A stretch of DNA of 64,000 nt from Acinetobacter sp. ANC 3929 (GTDB taxonomy: Bacteria > Pseudomonadota > Gammaproteobacteria > Pseudomonadales > Moraxellaceae): positions 682,001 to 746,000 of the forward strand of contig NZ_KB850000.1 of NCBI RefSeq assembly GCF_000369405.1. Reading direction: 5' to 3'. Below are positions 18,038 through 25,772 of this stretch, piece after piece (position 1 is the stretch's first letter; each line of letters starts with the position of its first letter). The translations under genes were made by a program, and so were the position numbers. The notes beneath the pieces were generated by a model. That model saw only the letters and a program-made list of their open reading frames with translations. It did not search any database and was not told the origin of the DNA.

Positions 18038-18460
18038 TCATCTATGTGCTAACTTATAAAAAAGTACAATGAATACAGTATATTGTACTAACACAATGGT
18101 CATCTGTATTTTGAATAGCCTTAAACAGCCCTTAAAGCGTTCCGACCAATCACGATCTGTTTTATTGGATGGAATCAATTTTAAATTTAACAATGATTGA
18201 TCCAATTGTTGAGTAAGATTTTCGATCTTTTCTGGTTGATCAACCATATGCTGTAATAGACCACGATCAAACTCAATCCGAATAAATAGATAATGGTGAA
18301 TCGCCAGTAGTCCAGTAACAAGGAAAAGAGGAATCAATATCTGCATTTTTGAAAATAAAGATAAGATGATAATCGACAAGATAAATGCTAAATAGCCTGA
18401 TTTTAAAAGACTATTGCTTTGTTTTAGTAGCAGGCCAATGATTACAAAATCCATTTTCAT
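18038..18460 (-). CDS. Small membrane protein of the ynb-like operon
   Basis: A 140-residue protein with three hydrophobic segments (about 22-35 and 38-58 near the N-terminus, and one at 118-136) around a polar helical stretch rich in Gln and Leu. I recognise no family. Its ATG overlaps the stop of the phosphatase gene by four bases and it ends seven bases before plsC, so it is translated as part of the operon. The topology, two N-terminal helices and one C-terminal helix with a cytoplasmic or periplasmic middle, would suit a scaffold or regulatory subunit, but that is speculation. Confidence 0.65.
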   Translation of the reverse strand: MKMDFVIIGLLLKQSNSLLKSGYLAFILSIIILSLFSKMQILIPLFLVTGLLAIHHYLFIRIEFDRGLLQHMVDQPEKIENLTQQLDQSLLNLKLIPSNKTDRDWSERFKGCLRLFKIQMTIVLVQYTVFIVLFYKLAHR

Positions 18461-19824
18461 TGATGTGCCTCCTTTACAAGAAGAGCTTGAAAACGATTAA
18501 TTTCAATAATATGAGTCTCACTCAAAACAATCCAAGGACGTGACTTTTGAATCAGGCTAATCGCTTCCGTAGTGGTTTTTACATAGCCTTGCTGTAATAA
18601 CCACGCAATTAAGATGCTACAACTCCGTGAATAACCAAGTGCACAGAATATCAGTAATTTTTGTGGCTCATTTGCTTGTATTAAAGGCTGGATAAAGTGA
18701 TCAAACTTTTTTGCTGCTTCTAATAGTTGTGCGCTTTGGATCGGAATTAAATCAAGCGTACTATACTTCTCATAATGATGATCATTATTTGCAGGTAATT
18801 CAGCGCAGCAATCAAATACAGCATGATATTGCTTACTATGTTTAGTTGTTGGGATACGGCCTAGATACAGATCAACGCCGTTGAGTTGCAGAATCAACGA
18901 GTCTTCAGGATGTTGATAGGTCCAAATACGGCTATTGATCCATGCAACTAGAGAATAAGGTGCAAACAATAGCCATGCAGCGACAGTCATCTGACCATCT
19001 TCTTGCTTTTGGAAAAAATGTGGTCTAACAAAAAAGTATGCTAAAGCGACTAAGAATAGACTGATCGAGGGATATAACATCCATAACCATGCACCTTTGA
19101 GTAAAAATGCAGGCGTCATACAAAGCAAGGCCCCAATCAAATAAAAACACGCTAATTTTAAATGTTTGCCCGTAATTCGTTGCAAACCATCCTTTTGATA
19201 AGGTGCTTTAACTGTAAGTGGAAATAGCCATAAACATAGTGCACCAACCAATAGCCCCAAAGGAATATCGATAAAGTGATGTTGCCACGTGGTTAAGACG
19301 GACACTCCAATTAGAAAAGACCAAACATGGACCAACCAACGGTAGTTCGGTTTAATATGTCGACGGTAAAAATCCCACAAAATCACCAATAAAACGATAT
19401 GCAATGATGGCGCTTGATTAAAGGGCTTATCAAAACCCATGAGTACATCAAACCATATCCCAAAGAAACCATGTAATTCAGCGCGTTCAAAACTGAATTT
19501 TAAAGGAAAAATCAAAAAACAACTGATGGAGATCAACTGAGCCGAAAATAGCCTAAGTGAATGTTGTTTTAATTCAAATTTATTCCAACATAACAATAAA
19601 GACAATCCGTAAAAAAGATCAATTGACCAATAGGGCACAATAGTCCATGCCCACAATGGGATATGATGTTCCCAAGAAAAAACGATACTTGGGACATGAC
19701 TTAGGCCAGAGGCGTATTGATTGGCAAATCCGTAGGTTAAAAAGAAAAAAGGGGCTAAAAAGACCAGACAGAGTAGTCCCCATTTCCAAGTACCATTTTG
19801 ACGGTCTAAAATATTATTTTGCAT
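18457..19824 (-). CDS. PAP2 membrane phosphatase fused to a dual-specificity phosphatase (YnbD type)
   Basis: A 455-residue two-phosphatase protein. The N-terminal membrane half has PAP2-type motifs PSLH at 139-142 and QHHFID at 181-186. The C-terminal soluble half is a Cys-dependent dual-specificity phosphatase with Cx5R as CALGYSRS (C394, R400); the residue before the cysteine is Phe rather than the usual His. The same fusion occurs in E. coli YnbD. Since mitochondrial PGP phosphatase is also a dual-specificity enzyme, removing a phosphate from a phospholipid intermediate is plausible. It lies 13 bp downstream of the ynbC-like gene. Confidence 0.85.
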   Translation of the reverse strand: MQNNILDRQNGTWKWGLLCLVFLAPFFFLTYGFANQYASGLSHVPSIVFSWEHHIPLWAWTIVPYWSIDLFYGLSLLLCWNKFELKQHSLRLFSAQLISISCFLIFPLKFSFERAELHGFFGIWFDVLMGFDKPFNQAPSLHIVLLVILWDFYRRHIKPNYRWLVHVWSFLIGVSVLTTWQHHFIDIPLGLLVGALCLWLFPLTVKAPYQKDGLQRITGKHLKLACFYLIGALLCMTPAFLLKGAWLWMLYPSISLFLVALAYFFVRPHFFQKQEDGQMTVAAWLLFAPYSLVAWINSRIWTYQHPEDSLILQLNGVDLYLGRIPTTKHSKQYHAVFDCCAELPANNDHHYEKYSTLDLIPIQSAQLLEAAKKFDHFIQPLIQANEPQKLLIFCALGYSRSCSILIAWLLQQGYVKTTTEAISLIQKSRPWIVLSETHIIEINRFQALLVKEAHQ

Positions 19825-19837
19825 AAGACGTCTTTAT

Positions 19838-21586
19838 TTAAATTTTTTGAGCAACAGAAACTGTGAAAATCCCAAATTCATCAATACATTGATCAACTTT
19901 TTTGAAGCCAGCTTGTTCAACCAATGCATCCATCTCTGCTTGTGAGCGTAACCGCATTACCCACGCATCGCCCTGACGATGTGAAGTTAAAGCACGTGCA
20001 ATAAACTCTTGCTGCGGATGCCAGATTTGTCCCGTATAAATCAGATAACCGCCTTGTAGCATAGCTTGATGAATACCAGAGAGAGATTGTCTTAATAAAT
20101 CGTTATCACTAAAGAGTTCATAAAGCCCAGAAACAATGACTAAGTTAGGTTTTGGTTTAATCTTTGCCAGTGATGTGGTATCAAATGCATCACCTAATTC
20201 AAACTGAGCAATATTTTCTAGATTTCTTTGTTGAATCAATGCTGTTCCAGAATCAACATTGAGTTGGCTATAATCTCTTAAAAGCACAGATTTAGGCGGT
20301 GTCGGAAGCTCATTCACCGCATCTAAAATATAGCGACCATGACCCGCAGCGATATCCAGAATTCGAACGTCTTTACGCTGCTTGATCAGTGCTTTTGCGT
20401 ATTTTGCCAATAACTGTTCAATATGTTGTTTACGGACACGAATTCCACGCCAACCAATCGCGTTTAAATATTGCTGATCGATAATATTACCAAGAATATT
20501 TTTGCTTTCCCCTTGATTTCGATAAACAAAATCTAAAGTACTCCCAGAATCATAACCAGTATCTTCACCAATTTTTAAACCATGAGAGAATTTACTGCCG
20601 AGCTTTAAATTACGTTTAGTTAAATTCCAGAATAAATTTTTGATTGAAGAAGCGGGAAGTGCGCTACTTAGCTGTTCTGCCGTTGCACAGCTTGGACCGA
20701 TTTTATCGGCATTCAATACATCTGGGGATTGATAATCTTCGGCAAAGCTTTGCAAAATGAAGCGACGAATCTTTTCAACAGCGATATGACGATCTTTTTC
20801 ACCTAAAGTGTCGTGAAAAAATCCTTCTAATACATGAAACTCTTTTCTAGGATGAGGAAGCTTTTCATAAAATTGTTGTTGTGGTTTGCGGAATACCACA
20901 AAGTCTGATCCAGAACATAGAACTTGTGTGGGAACAAAGATATTTTGTGCATCATTTACAATACGTTCAGATGCAGCATATAAACCCAAAAGCATGCGGA
21001 CCGAAATGGCTTTGGCGATTTGAGGATCTGTATCATAGGTTTTTGCACGTTCAGCATCATGCGTCAGCATATTGGCTTTTACATAGCTGGTAATAAAGAA
21101 ATTACCTTTGAGTTTGCTTAAAACGGTTAAGCCTGTTTTTGCAAAGGGTACATACAGTTTGATATCAAATGCGGGTGAAGCTAAACATAAGGCTCTAATT
21201 TTTGGTGCATAATCATGTACCCATGTAGCTGCTAAAACTGCTCCAACGCTTTGACCAATGACAGCGATATTGGTGGATACAATATTGTAACTCGCTTCAA
21301 TGTGTTGAACAAAATATTGAATATCTTTCACACATGCAGAGAAACTTGGTGCATCGCCACGTAAACCTGGTGAATCTCCATGTCCGCGTGCATCCCATGC
21401 AAAAATATCAAATTCTGGTAGGTTGAGCTCATTGACCAAATGCGCCATACGTCCAGAGTGTTCATGTCCACGATGGAATAAAATAATTGCTTTTTTTACA
21501 TCTTGTGGAGCCGATGCTGGCCAGTGTTGGTAAGCCAACTTGGTATCATCATGGGTCGTAAATATATGTTTTTGTATGCTTTGCAT
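19838..21586 (-). CDS. Alpha/beta hydrolase fused to a SAM methyltransferase (YnbC type)
   Basis: A 582-residue fusion. Residues 1-280 form a lysophospholipase-like serine hydrolase: oxyanion region LFHRGHEHSGR at 37-46, AWDARGHGDSPG at 63-74, nucleophile S113 in GQSVG, and a late catalytic His in EGFFHDTLGE. Residues about 330-582 form a class I methyltransferase with motif I ILDIAAGHGRY near 400. E. coli YnbC has the same architecture. In this operon it would modify or remodel the lipid made by its partners. It lies 10 bp after the phosphatidyltransferase gene. Which domain acts first cannot be told. Confidence 0.85.
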   Translation of the reverse strand: MQSIQKHIFTTHDDTKLAYQHWPASAPQDVKKAIILFHRGHEHSGRMAHLVNELNLPEFDIFAWDARGHGDSPGLRGDAPSFSACVKDIQYFVQHIEASYNIVSTNIAVIGQSVGAVLAATWVHDYAPKIRALCLASPAFDIKLYVPFAKTGLTVLSKLKGNFFITSYVKANMLTHDAERAKTYDTDPQIAKAISVRMLLGLYAASERIVNDAQNIFVPTQVLCSGSDFVVFRKPQQQFYEKLPHPRKEFHVLEGFFHDTLGEKDRHIAVEKIRRFILQSFAEDYQSPDVLNADKIGPSCATAEQLSSALPASSIKNLFWNLTKRNLKLGSKFSHGLKIGEDTGYDSGSTLDFVYRNQGESKNILGNIIDQQYLNAIGWRGIRVRKQHIEQLLAKYAKALIKQRKDVRILDIAAGHGRYILDAVNELPTPPKSVLLRDYSQLNVDSGTALIQQRNLENIAQFELGDAFDTTSLAKIKPKPNLVIVSGLYELFSDNDLLRQSLSGIHQAMLQGGYLIYTGQIWHPQQEFIARALTSHRQGDAWVMRLRSQAEMDALVEQAGFKKVDQCIDEFGIFTVSVAQKI

Positions 21587-21596
21587 TTAATCTTCC

Positions 21597-22232
21597 TTAA
21601 AGTTGAATACTATTTTTAATACGGTTGTAAATTGTCAAAATCAGCAAAATAGCAATGATGGCTAGAAGTCCGTTGCATATATAAGTTAATGAATCTAAAT
21701 AATTATTTTTAATTAAATATGGACTAAAGCTTGTACATATTGCAATTAAACTAAACCAAAATGCACGGTCACTTTTACCCATAGGACCATCATAACGGCG
21801 TTCATGACCAATTAATGGAGCCATAACGCCAGCGTATTCACTCAGAATCGCTAGAAATACAACTAAACCTAATAGAAATGGATTGATGAAAGCTAAGCCT
21901 AAAAAACACAGATAAAGCGCTGAATCGGAGATGACATCACAGATTTCATTTAAATATGCGCCAAGTTTTGATTGCTGATTGAATTCACGTGCGAGCATGC
22001 CATCAATTGCATTGAATGCCATACGAACAAGCATCCATACAGGAAATAATAAGAACAGAATGAATGATTGCTGGTAAACGTTTAGTTTGTACAAAGTAAA
22101 AGCTAATCCAACAGAGATAAACATTGCTAAGAGCGTAACTTGGTTTGCAGTAATCTTTTTCGAATAAAGCCATTTTACCAATGGACGAAGTAAATTTTGA
22201 AATGCAGGTTTTAATTGATAAATCGAAGGCAT
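21597..22232 (-). CDS. CDP-alcohol phosphatidyltransferase (YnbA type), first gene of the operon
   Basis: Transfers a phosphatidyl group from CDP-diacylglycerol to an alcohol in the inner membrane. The start chosen at 22232 gives 211 residues beginning MPSIYQLKP; the in-frame ATG at 22292 lies inside the predicted promoter, so it is rejected. The family signature D-x2-DG-x2-AR-x8-G-x3-D-x3-D is present with N74 in the first and N95 in the third aspartate position (NAIDGMLAR, GAYLNEICD). I recall this N-variant as a subfamily feature rather than a defect. About six membrane segments follow. Acceptor alcohol unknown. Confidence 0.83.
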   Translation of the reverse strand: MPSIYQLKPAFQNLLRPLVKWLYSKKITANQVTLLAMFISVGLAFTLYKLNVYQQSFILFLLFPVWMLVRMAFNAIDGMLAREFNQQSKLGAYLNEICDVISDSALYLCFLGLAFINPFLLGLVVFLAILSEYAGVMAPLIGHERRYDGPMGKSDRAFWFSLIAICTSFSPYLIKNNYLDSLTYICNGLLAIIAILLILTIYNRIKNSIQL

Positions 22233-22268
22233 TGTTATTGGTATAAACATATTTATATAGTCACTAGC

Positions 22269-22297
22269 ATTGTGTGTAACTTTCCAATGCATGTCAA
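22269..22297 (-). promoter_or_regulatory. Predicted sigma-70 promoter of the ynb-like operon
   Basis: On the minus strand a perfect TTGACA (complement of 22292-22297), a 17-base spacer, and CACAAT (complement of 22269-22274). The transcript would start near 22262, about 30 bases before the chosen start codon of the phosphatidyltransferase gene. Confidence 0.55.
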
Positions 22298-22643
22298 CAT
22301 ACGTAAGGATTCGGCAAAATCTGTAGTTGCAAAAGTTGTTTTAGATACCTAGGTTATTTATTTCAATATATTTCGCATAATGTATATTATGTTAAATAAG
22401 ATACACCTAACAATAACTTCATCTTTTGCCATTCTCTGACCTCTATTCAATAACTTATATCGGTTCTATTAAAATTATAAAGTATGACTAGATTCGTCTT
22501 ATCCATGCTTGTTTCCTATGCTTTACACAATATTGGAATATAAGCTGTGCTTTTATATGTTAATTACGTTTAAATTCCAATTCTCTCATTTTCTAACTAA
22601 TTCAGGTTATAATAAAGGCCTCCAAAAATATAGTTGATCTATT
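22298..22643. other. Gene-free region between divergent genes
   Basis: An AT-rich stretch of about 346 bp. It contains the inverted repeat cataat-GTAT-attatg (22376-22391), which might be an operator. No open frame in it has a ribosome site. It must also hold the promoter of the VF530-type gene. Confidence 0.4.
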
Positions 22644-22880
22644 ATGAATGCCTCCAATGACCCTCTACACGGCAAAAAACTTGCTGATATTTTGGATGAG
22701 TTATTGGATTATTACGGTGGCTTTGAAGGCTTAAGTCGTAAAATTGAAATTAGATGTTTTTGTATAGATCCAAGTGTTAAATCATCATTGCGATTCTTAC
22801 GTACCACACCATGGGCACGTGAAAAAGTAGAAAGCTTATATTTGTATGTCTTACGCCAAAAAGCCAAACAGAAATCGTAG
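22644..22880 (+). CDS. VF530-family DNA-binding protein (DUF2132)
   Basis: A 78-residue protein matching the small VF530/DUF2132 family. The N-terminal DPLHGKKLADILDEL, the central RKIEIRCFCIDPSVKSSL and the C-terminal FLRTTPWAREKVESLYL are all conserved. The Vibrio fischeri member folds into a small helical domain reported to bind DNA; the cellular role is not known. Its last 60 bp are duplicated at 23373-23432. The next gene on this strand is 1.8 kb away, so it is monocistronic. Confidence 0.87.
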   Translation: MNASNDPLHGKKLADILDELLDYYGGFEGLSRKIEIRCFCIDPSVKSSLRFLRTTPWAREKVESLYLYVLRQKAKQKS

Positions 22881-22881
22881 C
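22822..22881 (+). repeat. Direct repeat, copy 1 (3' end of the VF530 gene)
   Basis: About 60 bp, from aaaaagtaga to gaaatcgtag, identical to copy 2 at 23373-23432 except for two substitutions (aaagctt/aaaactt and tgtctta/tgtttta). This copy is the functional end of the gene. Confidence 0.85.
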
Positions 22882-22895
22882 TATTGCTTTGATTT

Positions 22896-23045
22896 TTATA
22901 TGTATAGTGTATTTTCATCAATCACCAGCGAGCATTGAATTGTTCTAATTTGATTGTTTTTTCTAAGTTTGAACTCATCCTGAATATGATCAAATACCGT
23001 CAACCGTCCCAAAGCTTCACTAAACAGGTTAATGAAACTTGACAT
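22896..23045 (-). CDS. Possible 49-residue small protein inside the duplicated segment
   Basis: An ATG at 23045 opens 49 codons (MSSFINLFSEALGRLTV to DENTLYI) on the same strand as, and 12 bp downstream of, the small membrane-protein gene. The composition is reasonable for a protein, but there is no clear ribosome site and I do not recognise the sequence. It could equally be the tail of a broken gene carried in with the insert. Low confidence. Confidence 0.25.
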   Translation of the reverse strand: MSSFINLFSEALGRLTVFDHIQDEFKLRKNNQIRTIQCSLVIDENTLYI

Positions 23046-23057
23046 TGTAAAAATAAA

Positions 23058-23357
23058 CTAAAAAACTTTATTACGGATAGCCCAAACAATTACAATTATA
23101 ACTAAAGTAGTTGATGAGCTAAAAATACATGACATTATGAGTGCATATCTTGCTAACTGATTAGGTCCTTCTACTGAAAAAAAAGTTGAATTCATCCAGT
23201 CTTTAGGAAAAAGAATTGATAAAATAAGCAACGATAGAAAAAAAATAACAAAAAAACAGAGCGGTGTTAGATACCTTAACTTCCAATTTGTCTTATGTAC
23301 AAAATATCCAACTATAAATGAAAATATAAAAAAAATACCAAAATTTAAAATAGACAT
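23058..23357 (-). CDS. Small membrane protein, probably acquired
   Basis: A 99-residue protein with three strong hydrophobic segments at about 3-20, 30-50 and 72-95. A good ribosome site (AGAGGA four bases before the ATG at 23357) supports translation. I recognise no family. It is unusually AT-rich, is transcribed opposite to the VF530 gene and is bracketed by the two copies of the 60-bp repeat, which suggests it arrived as an insertion or through a local duplication. Confidence 0.6.
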   Translation of the reverse strand: MSILNFGIFFIFSFIVGYFVHKTNWKLRYLTPLCFFVIFFLSLLILSILFPKDWMNSTFFSVEGPNQLARYALIMSCIFSSSTTLVIIVIVWAIRNKVF

Positions 23358-23372
23358 GATTTCCTCTTGATA

Positions 23373-23432
23373 AAAAAGTAGAAAACTTATATTTGTATGT
23401 TTTACGCCAAAAAGCCAAACAGAAATCGTAGC
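23373..23432 (+). repeat. Direct repeat, copy 2 (remnant of the VF530 3' end)
   Basis: A second copy of the last 60 bp of the VF530 gene, 551 bp downstream of the first. It contains no start codon, so it is a non-coding remnant. A GC-richer hairpin (gtggtg/caccac near 23450) follows it and may be the original terminator of the gene. Confidence 0.85.
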
Positions 23433-23516
23433 CTCAGCATTTTAATTCGTGGTGGATTGCCACACCACTTAGAACAATTGAAAGTCAGATCGATTATTCC
23501 TTTAAAAGTACAGTAT

Positions 23517-24551
23517 CTAGTCAATATTCTTACTTTCCCTTAAGTTACGATATTGCTTAGGTGTTAGCTTTGTCCAACGTTTAAAAGCACGAGTAAAATG
23601 TGTGACATCAGAATAACCTAATTTTTCTGAAATATATGAAATACTATATTCATGATTATTTAATAATTTTTTTGAAAAACGTTCACGTACTTCATCCATT
23701 AACATCTGAAAGGTTGTTCCCTCTTTTGCCAATTGACGTTGCAGCGTTCTCTCTGTCAAATGCAGGTTGTCTGCCACATCTTTCATTTTGAAAAAGCCCT
23801 CGACTTCATCAAAAAGCAACTCACGCACCAAAGCCGTCAATGGATTTTTTTCCCCGCGTTTTGCCGCTAATTTATTCAAATCATATTTGCACTGCTCACG
23901 CGCCAAACGGGCTGCCAATGGATCAGCCATGATCAGAGGCAACTCTAAATATTCTTCTGAAAAAATTAAACGATTATTTTCTTTATTAAAATTTATCTCA
24001 CAAGGCAATAACTCTTGTACTTGCGGTAAAAATGATGGTTCAAAGTAGTTCAGTTCAGCCTTGATTTTTAGGTCATTTTTTCCAGTAATCGCCTTAGACA
24101 TCTGAGCAAACCCCACCATCAGAAAAGTCATACCGACGATCCCCATCTTAAAATTCAACATTGGCTGATCTAAAGACAAAGAAGCAATACCATTGTTTGT
24201 TTCAAGACGTGGTTTTAACGCTGGGCAACGTAAACCAATAAACTGCTCCATCACATTTAATGCTTCACCTAAATTTTGTGAAACCATGACAGCTAACCCA
24301 ACGGAACCATGACAGGAAACCGTCATTTGTAGTCCCAAATATACGCCTAATGCGGGCTCATTGGTCAGTTCTACAGCACGATTAAGCAAATTATTAAAAA
24401 TATCAAAATCTAAATACCAAAAAGGTTCGGATAACTGCTCAACACGGATACCACTTCCCTCCAGTAGTTGTTCTGGAGAGATATTTAAGCGCTGTACAAC
24501 ATCAGCCATCAAACTGACATAGGTTCCTGGTAAAGACGGATTCACAAGCAT
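23517..24551 (-). CDS. AraC-family regulator (VirS/OruR-like) of the monooxygenase cluster
   Basis: A 344-residue regulator with the same two-part build as the protein at 15410-16435: an Arabinose_bd-type sensor domain (PFWYLDFDIFNNLL, EQFIGLRCPALKP) and a C-terminal double helix-turn-helix (MKDVADNLHLTERTLQRQL, and ISYISEKLGYSDVTHFTRAF with RWTKLTPKQYR). It is divergent from a four-gene oxidoreductase/hydrolase operon starting 161 bp away, which it likely activates. This copies the virS-mymA layout of mycobacteria. The upstream bipartite element at 24580-24618 may be its own binding site. Confidence 0.88.
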   Translation of the reverse strand: MLVNPSLPGTYVSLMADVVQRLNISPEQLLEGSGIRVEQLSEPFWYLDFDIFNNLLNRAVELTNEPALGVYLGLQMTVSCHGSVGLAVMVSQNLGEALNVMEQFIGLRCPALKPRLETNNGIASLSLDQPMLNFKMGIVGMTFLMVGFAQMSKAITGKNDLKIKAELNYFEPSFLPQVQELLPCEINFNKENNRLIFSEEYLELPLIMADPLAARLAREQCKYDLNKLAAKRGEKNPLTALVRELLFDEVEGFFKMKDVADNLHLTERTLQRQLAKEGTTFQMLMDEVRERFSKKLLNNHEYSISYISEKLGYSDVTHFTRAFKRWTKLTPKQYRNLRESKNID

Positions 24552-24579
24552 GATCTCAGCAATATCTTATATAGAATGT

Positions 24580-24618
24580 CGCAAAATGGTCAAAACTGTC
24601 ATTTCAAGAACTATGACA
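24580..24618 (-). promoter_or_regulatory. Bipartite element shared with the first AraC gene
   Basis: On the minus strand: TGTCATAGTTC (24618-24608), 17 bases, ACCATTTTGCG (24590-24580), ending 28 bp before the AraC start. It matches the element at 15342-15380. Here the left part also forms a perfect inverted repeat, TGTCAT-N10-ATGACA (24597-24618 on the plus strand). Confidence 0.6.
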
Positions 24619-24660
24619 CATATGTTTGATTCGGCATAGTAGCAACAATCAGATTGTCTC

Positions 24661-24693
24661 ATTTTTATCCATCTCCCTTATATGGATAAAAAT
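24661..24693. promoter_or_regulatory. 12-bp perfect inverted repeat in the leader of the monooxygenase operon
   Basis: The arms atttttatccat (24661-24672) and atggataaaaat (24682-24693) surround a nine-base spacer, 19 bp before the epimerase start codon. It is not followed by a T tract, so it is not a typical terminator. It could be an operator or a 5'-leader hairpin. Confidence 0.55.
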
Positions 24694-24712
24694 TTATAAA
24701 GGTTGGTGAAAT

Positions 24713-25753
24713 ATGAAAGCTCTTGTTACTGGTGGTGCTGGTTTTATTGGTTCACACATTGTACGCATGCTCTTGAATGAAAATTATGAAGTTCGTGTTT
24801 TACATTTACCACAGGAAAAGCTTACGAACCTGAATGGTCTAGATGTTGAACTGATTGCAGGTGATATTACAGATCCAGCCAAAATGGATCGTGCCGTTGC
24901 AGACTGTGACGTAGTATTTCATACCGCAGCGATCTATGCATTGTGGCTGCCTAAACCTGAACTAATGCGCAAAGTAAATGTTGAAGGAACCCGTACAGTC
25001 CTCAATGCTGCAAAAAAAGCAGGGGTAAAACGTGTAGTTTATACCAGTACTGGCGCATGTTTTGCTGGACAACCTAAAGGCATACAGGCTACAGAAAATA
25101 GTCCTTTTGCTTTAGGTGCAACGGGTGATGCTTATGTATTGACCAAATTTGAAGCCCACCAAGTTGCCTTGCAGTTTGCAGCAAGTGGTTTGGATGTCGT
25201 GATTGTCTGCCCGACAGGTCCAATTGGTCCTCAAGATATTGCCCCTACCCCAACTGGTAAATTATTACTGACTATCGCCCAGATGCCAGCCCTCGCTGTT
25301 CCAGCTGCGATTAATAATATGATTGACGTTCGAGATGTGGCTAAAGGCCATGTACTGGCAGCCCAGAGAGGTAAAACAGGTGAAACCTATATTATTGGTA
25401 ACAGGGATCTAGATGGTGTAGCTATGGCTAAAACTGTCCATCATTTATTAGATATTTGGCGACCTGTCATGACCATTCCAAGCCTAATTGAAGGTGTTTC
25501 ATCTCAATTGGCTGGACATGCTGCTTTATGGGTGACCGAGCATATTACGCATAAAGCGCCACTTGTTACCCCGTCAGCAGCAAAAATTGGACAATTAGGA
25601 ACCTCATTTAATTGTGTAAAAGCTGTACAAGAACTCGGTTTACCACAAACACCTGTTGAAATTGCAGTTCGTGATTCCCTGCAATGGTTTGCAGCAAATG
25701 GCTACATACATTCCCGTAACTTGATCAAGAAGATTGAGAATATTTCTCTGTAA
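24713..25753 (+). CDS. NAD(P)-dependent epimerase/ketoreductase of the extended SDR type
   Basis: A 346-residue enzyme with the extended short-chain dehydrogenase fold. The cofactor loop is TGGAGFIGSH at 7-16, an acidic patch follows (IAGDITD near 55), and the catalytic YxxxK is YVLTK near 145 with an upstream Ser/Thr in VVYTSTGACF. Resembles dihydroflavonol reductase and 3-beta-hydroxysteroid dehydrogenase-like enzymes, so a ketone/alcohol conversion on a hydrophobic substrate is likely. First gene of a four-gene operon divergent from an AraC regulator. GGTTGG lies about nine bases before the ATG. Confidence 0.87.
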   Translation: MKALVTGGAGFIGSHIVRMLLNENYEVRVLHLPQEKLTNLNGLDVELIAGDITDPAKMDRAVADCDVVFHTAAIYALWLPKPELMRKVNVEGTRTVLNAAKKAGVKRVVYTSTGACFAGQPKGIQATENSPFALGATGDAYVLTKFEAHQVALQFAASGLDVVIVCPTGPIGPQDIAPTPTGKLLLTIAQMPALAVPAAINNMIDVRDVAKGHVLAAQRGKTGETYIIGNRDLDGVAMAKTVHHLLDIWRPVMTIPSLIEGVSSQLAGHAALWVTEHITHKAPLVTPSAAKIGQLGTSFNCVKAVQELGLPQTPVEIAVRDSLQWFAANGYIHSRNLIKKIENISL

Positions 25754-25772
25754 AACCTACAGGAGTAACAAC

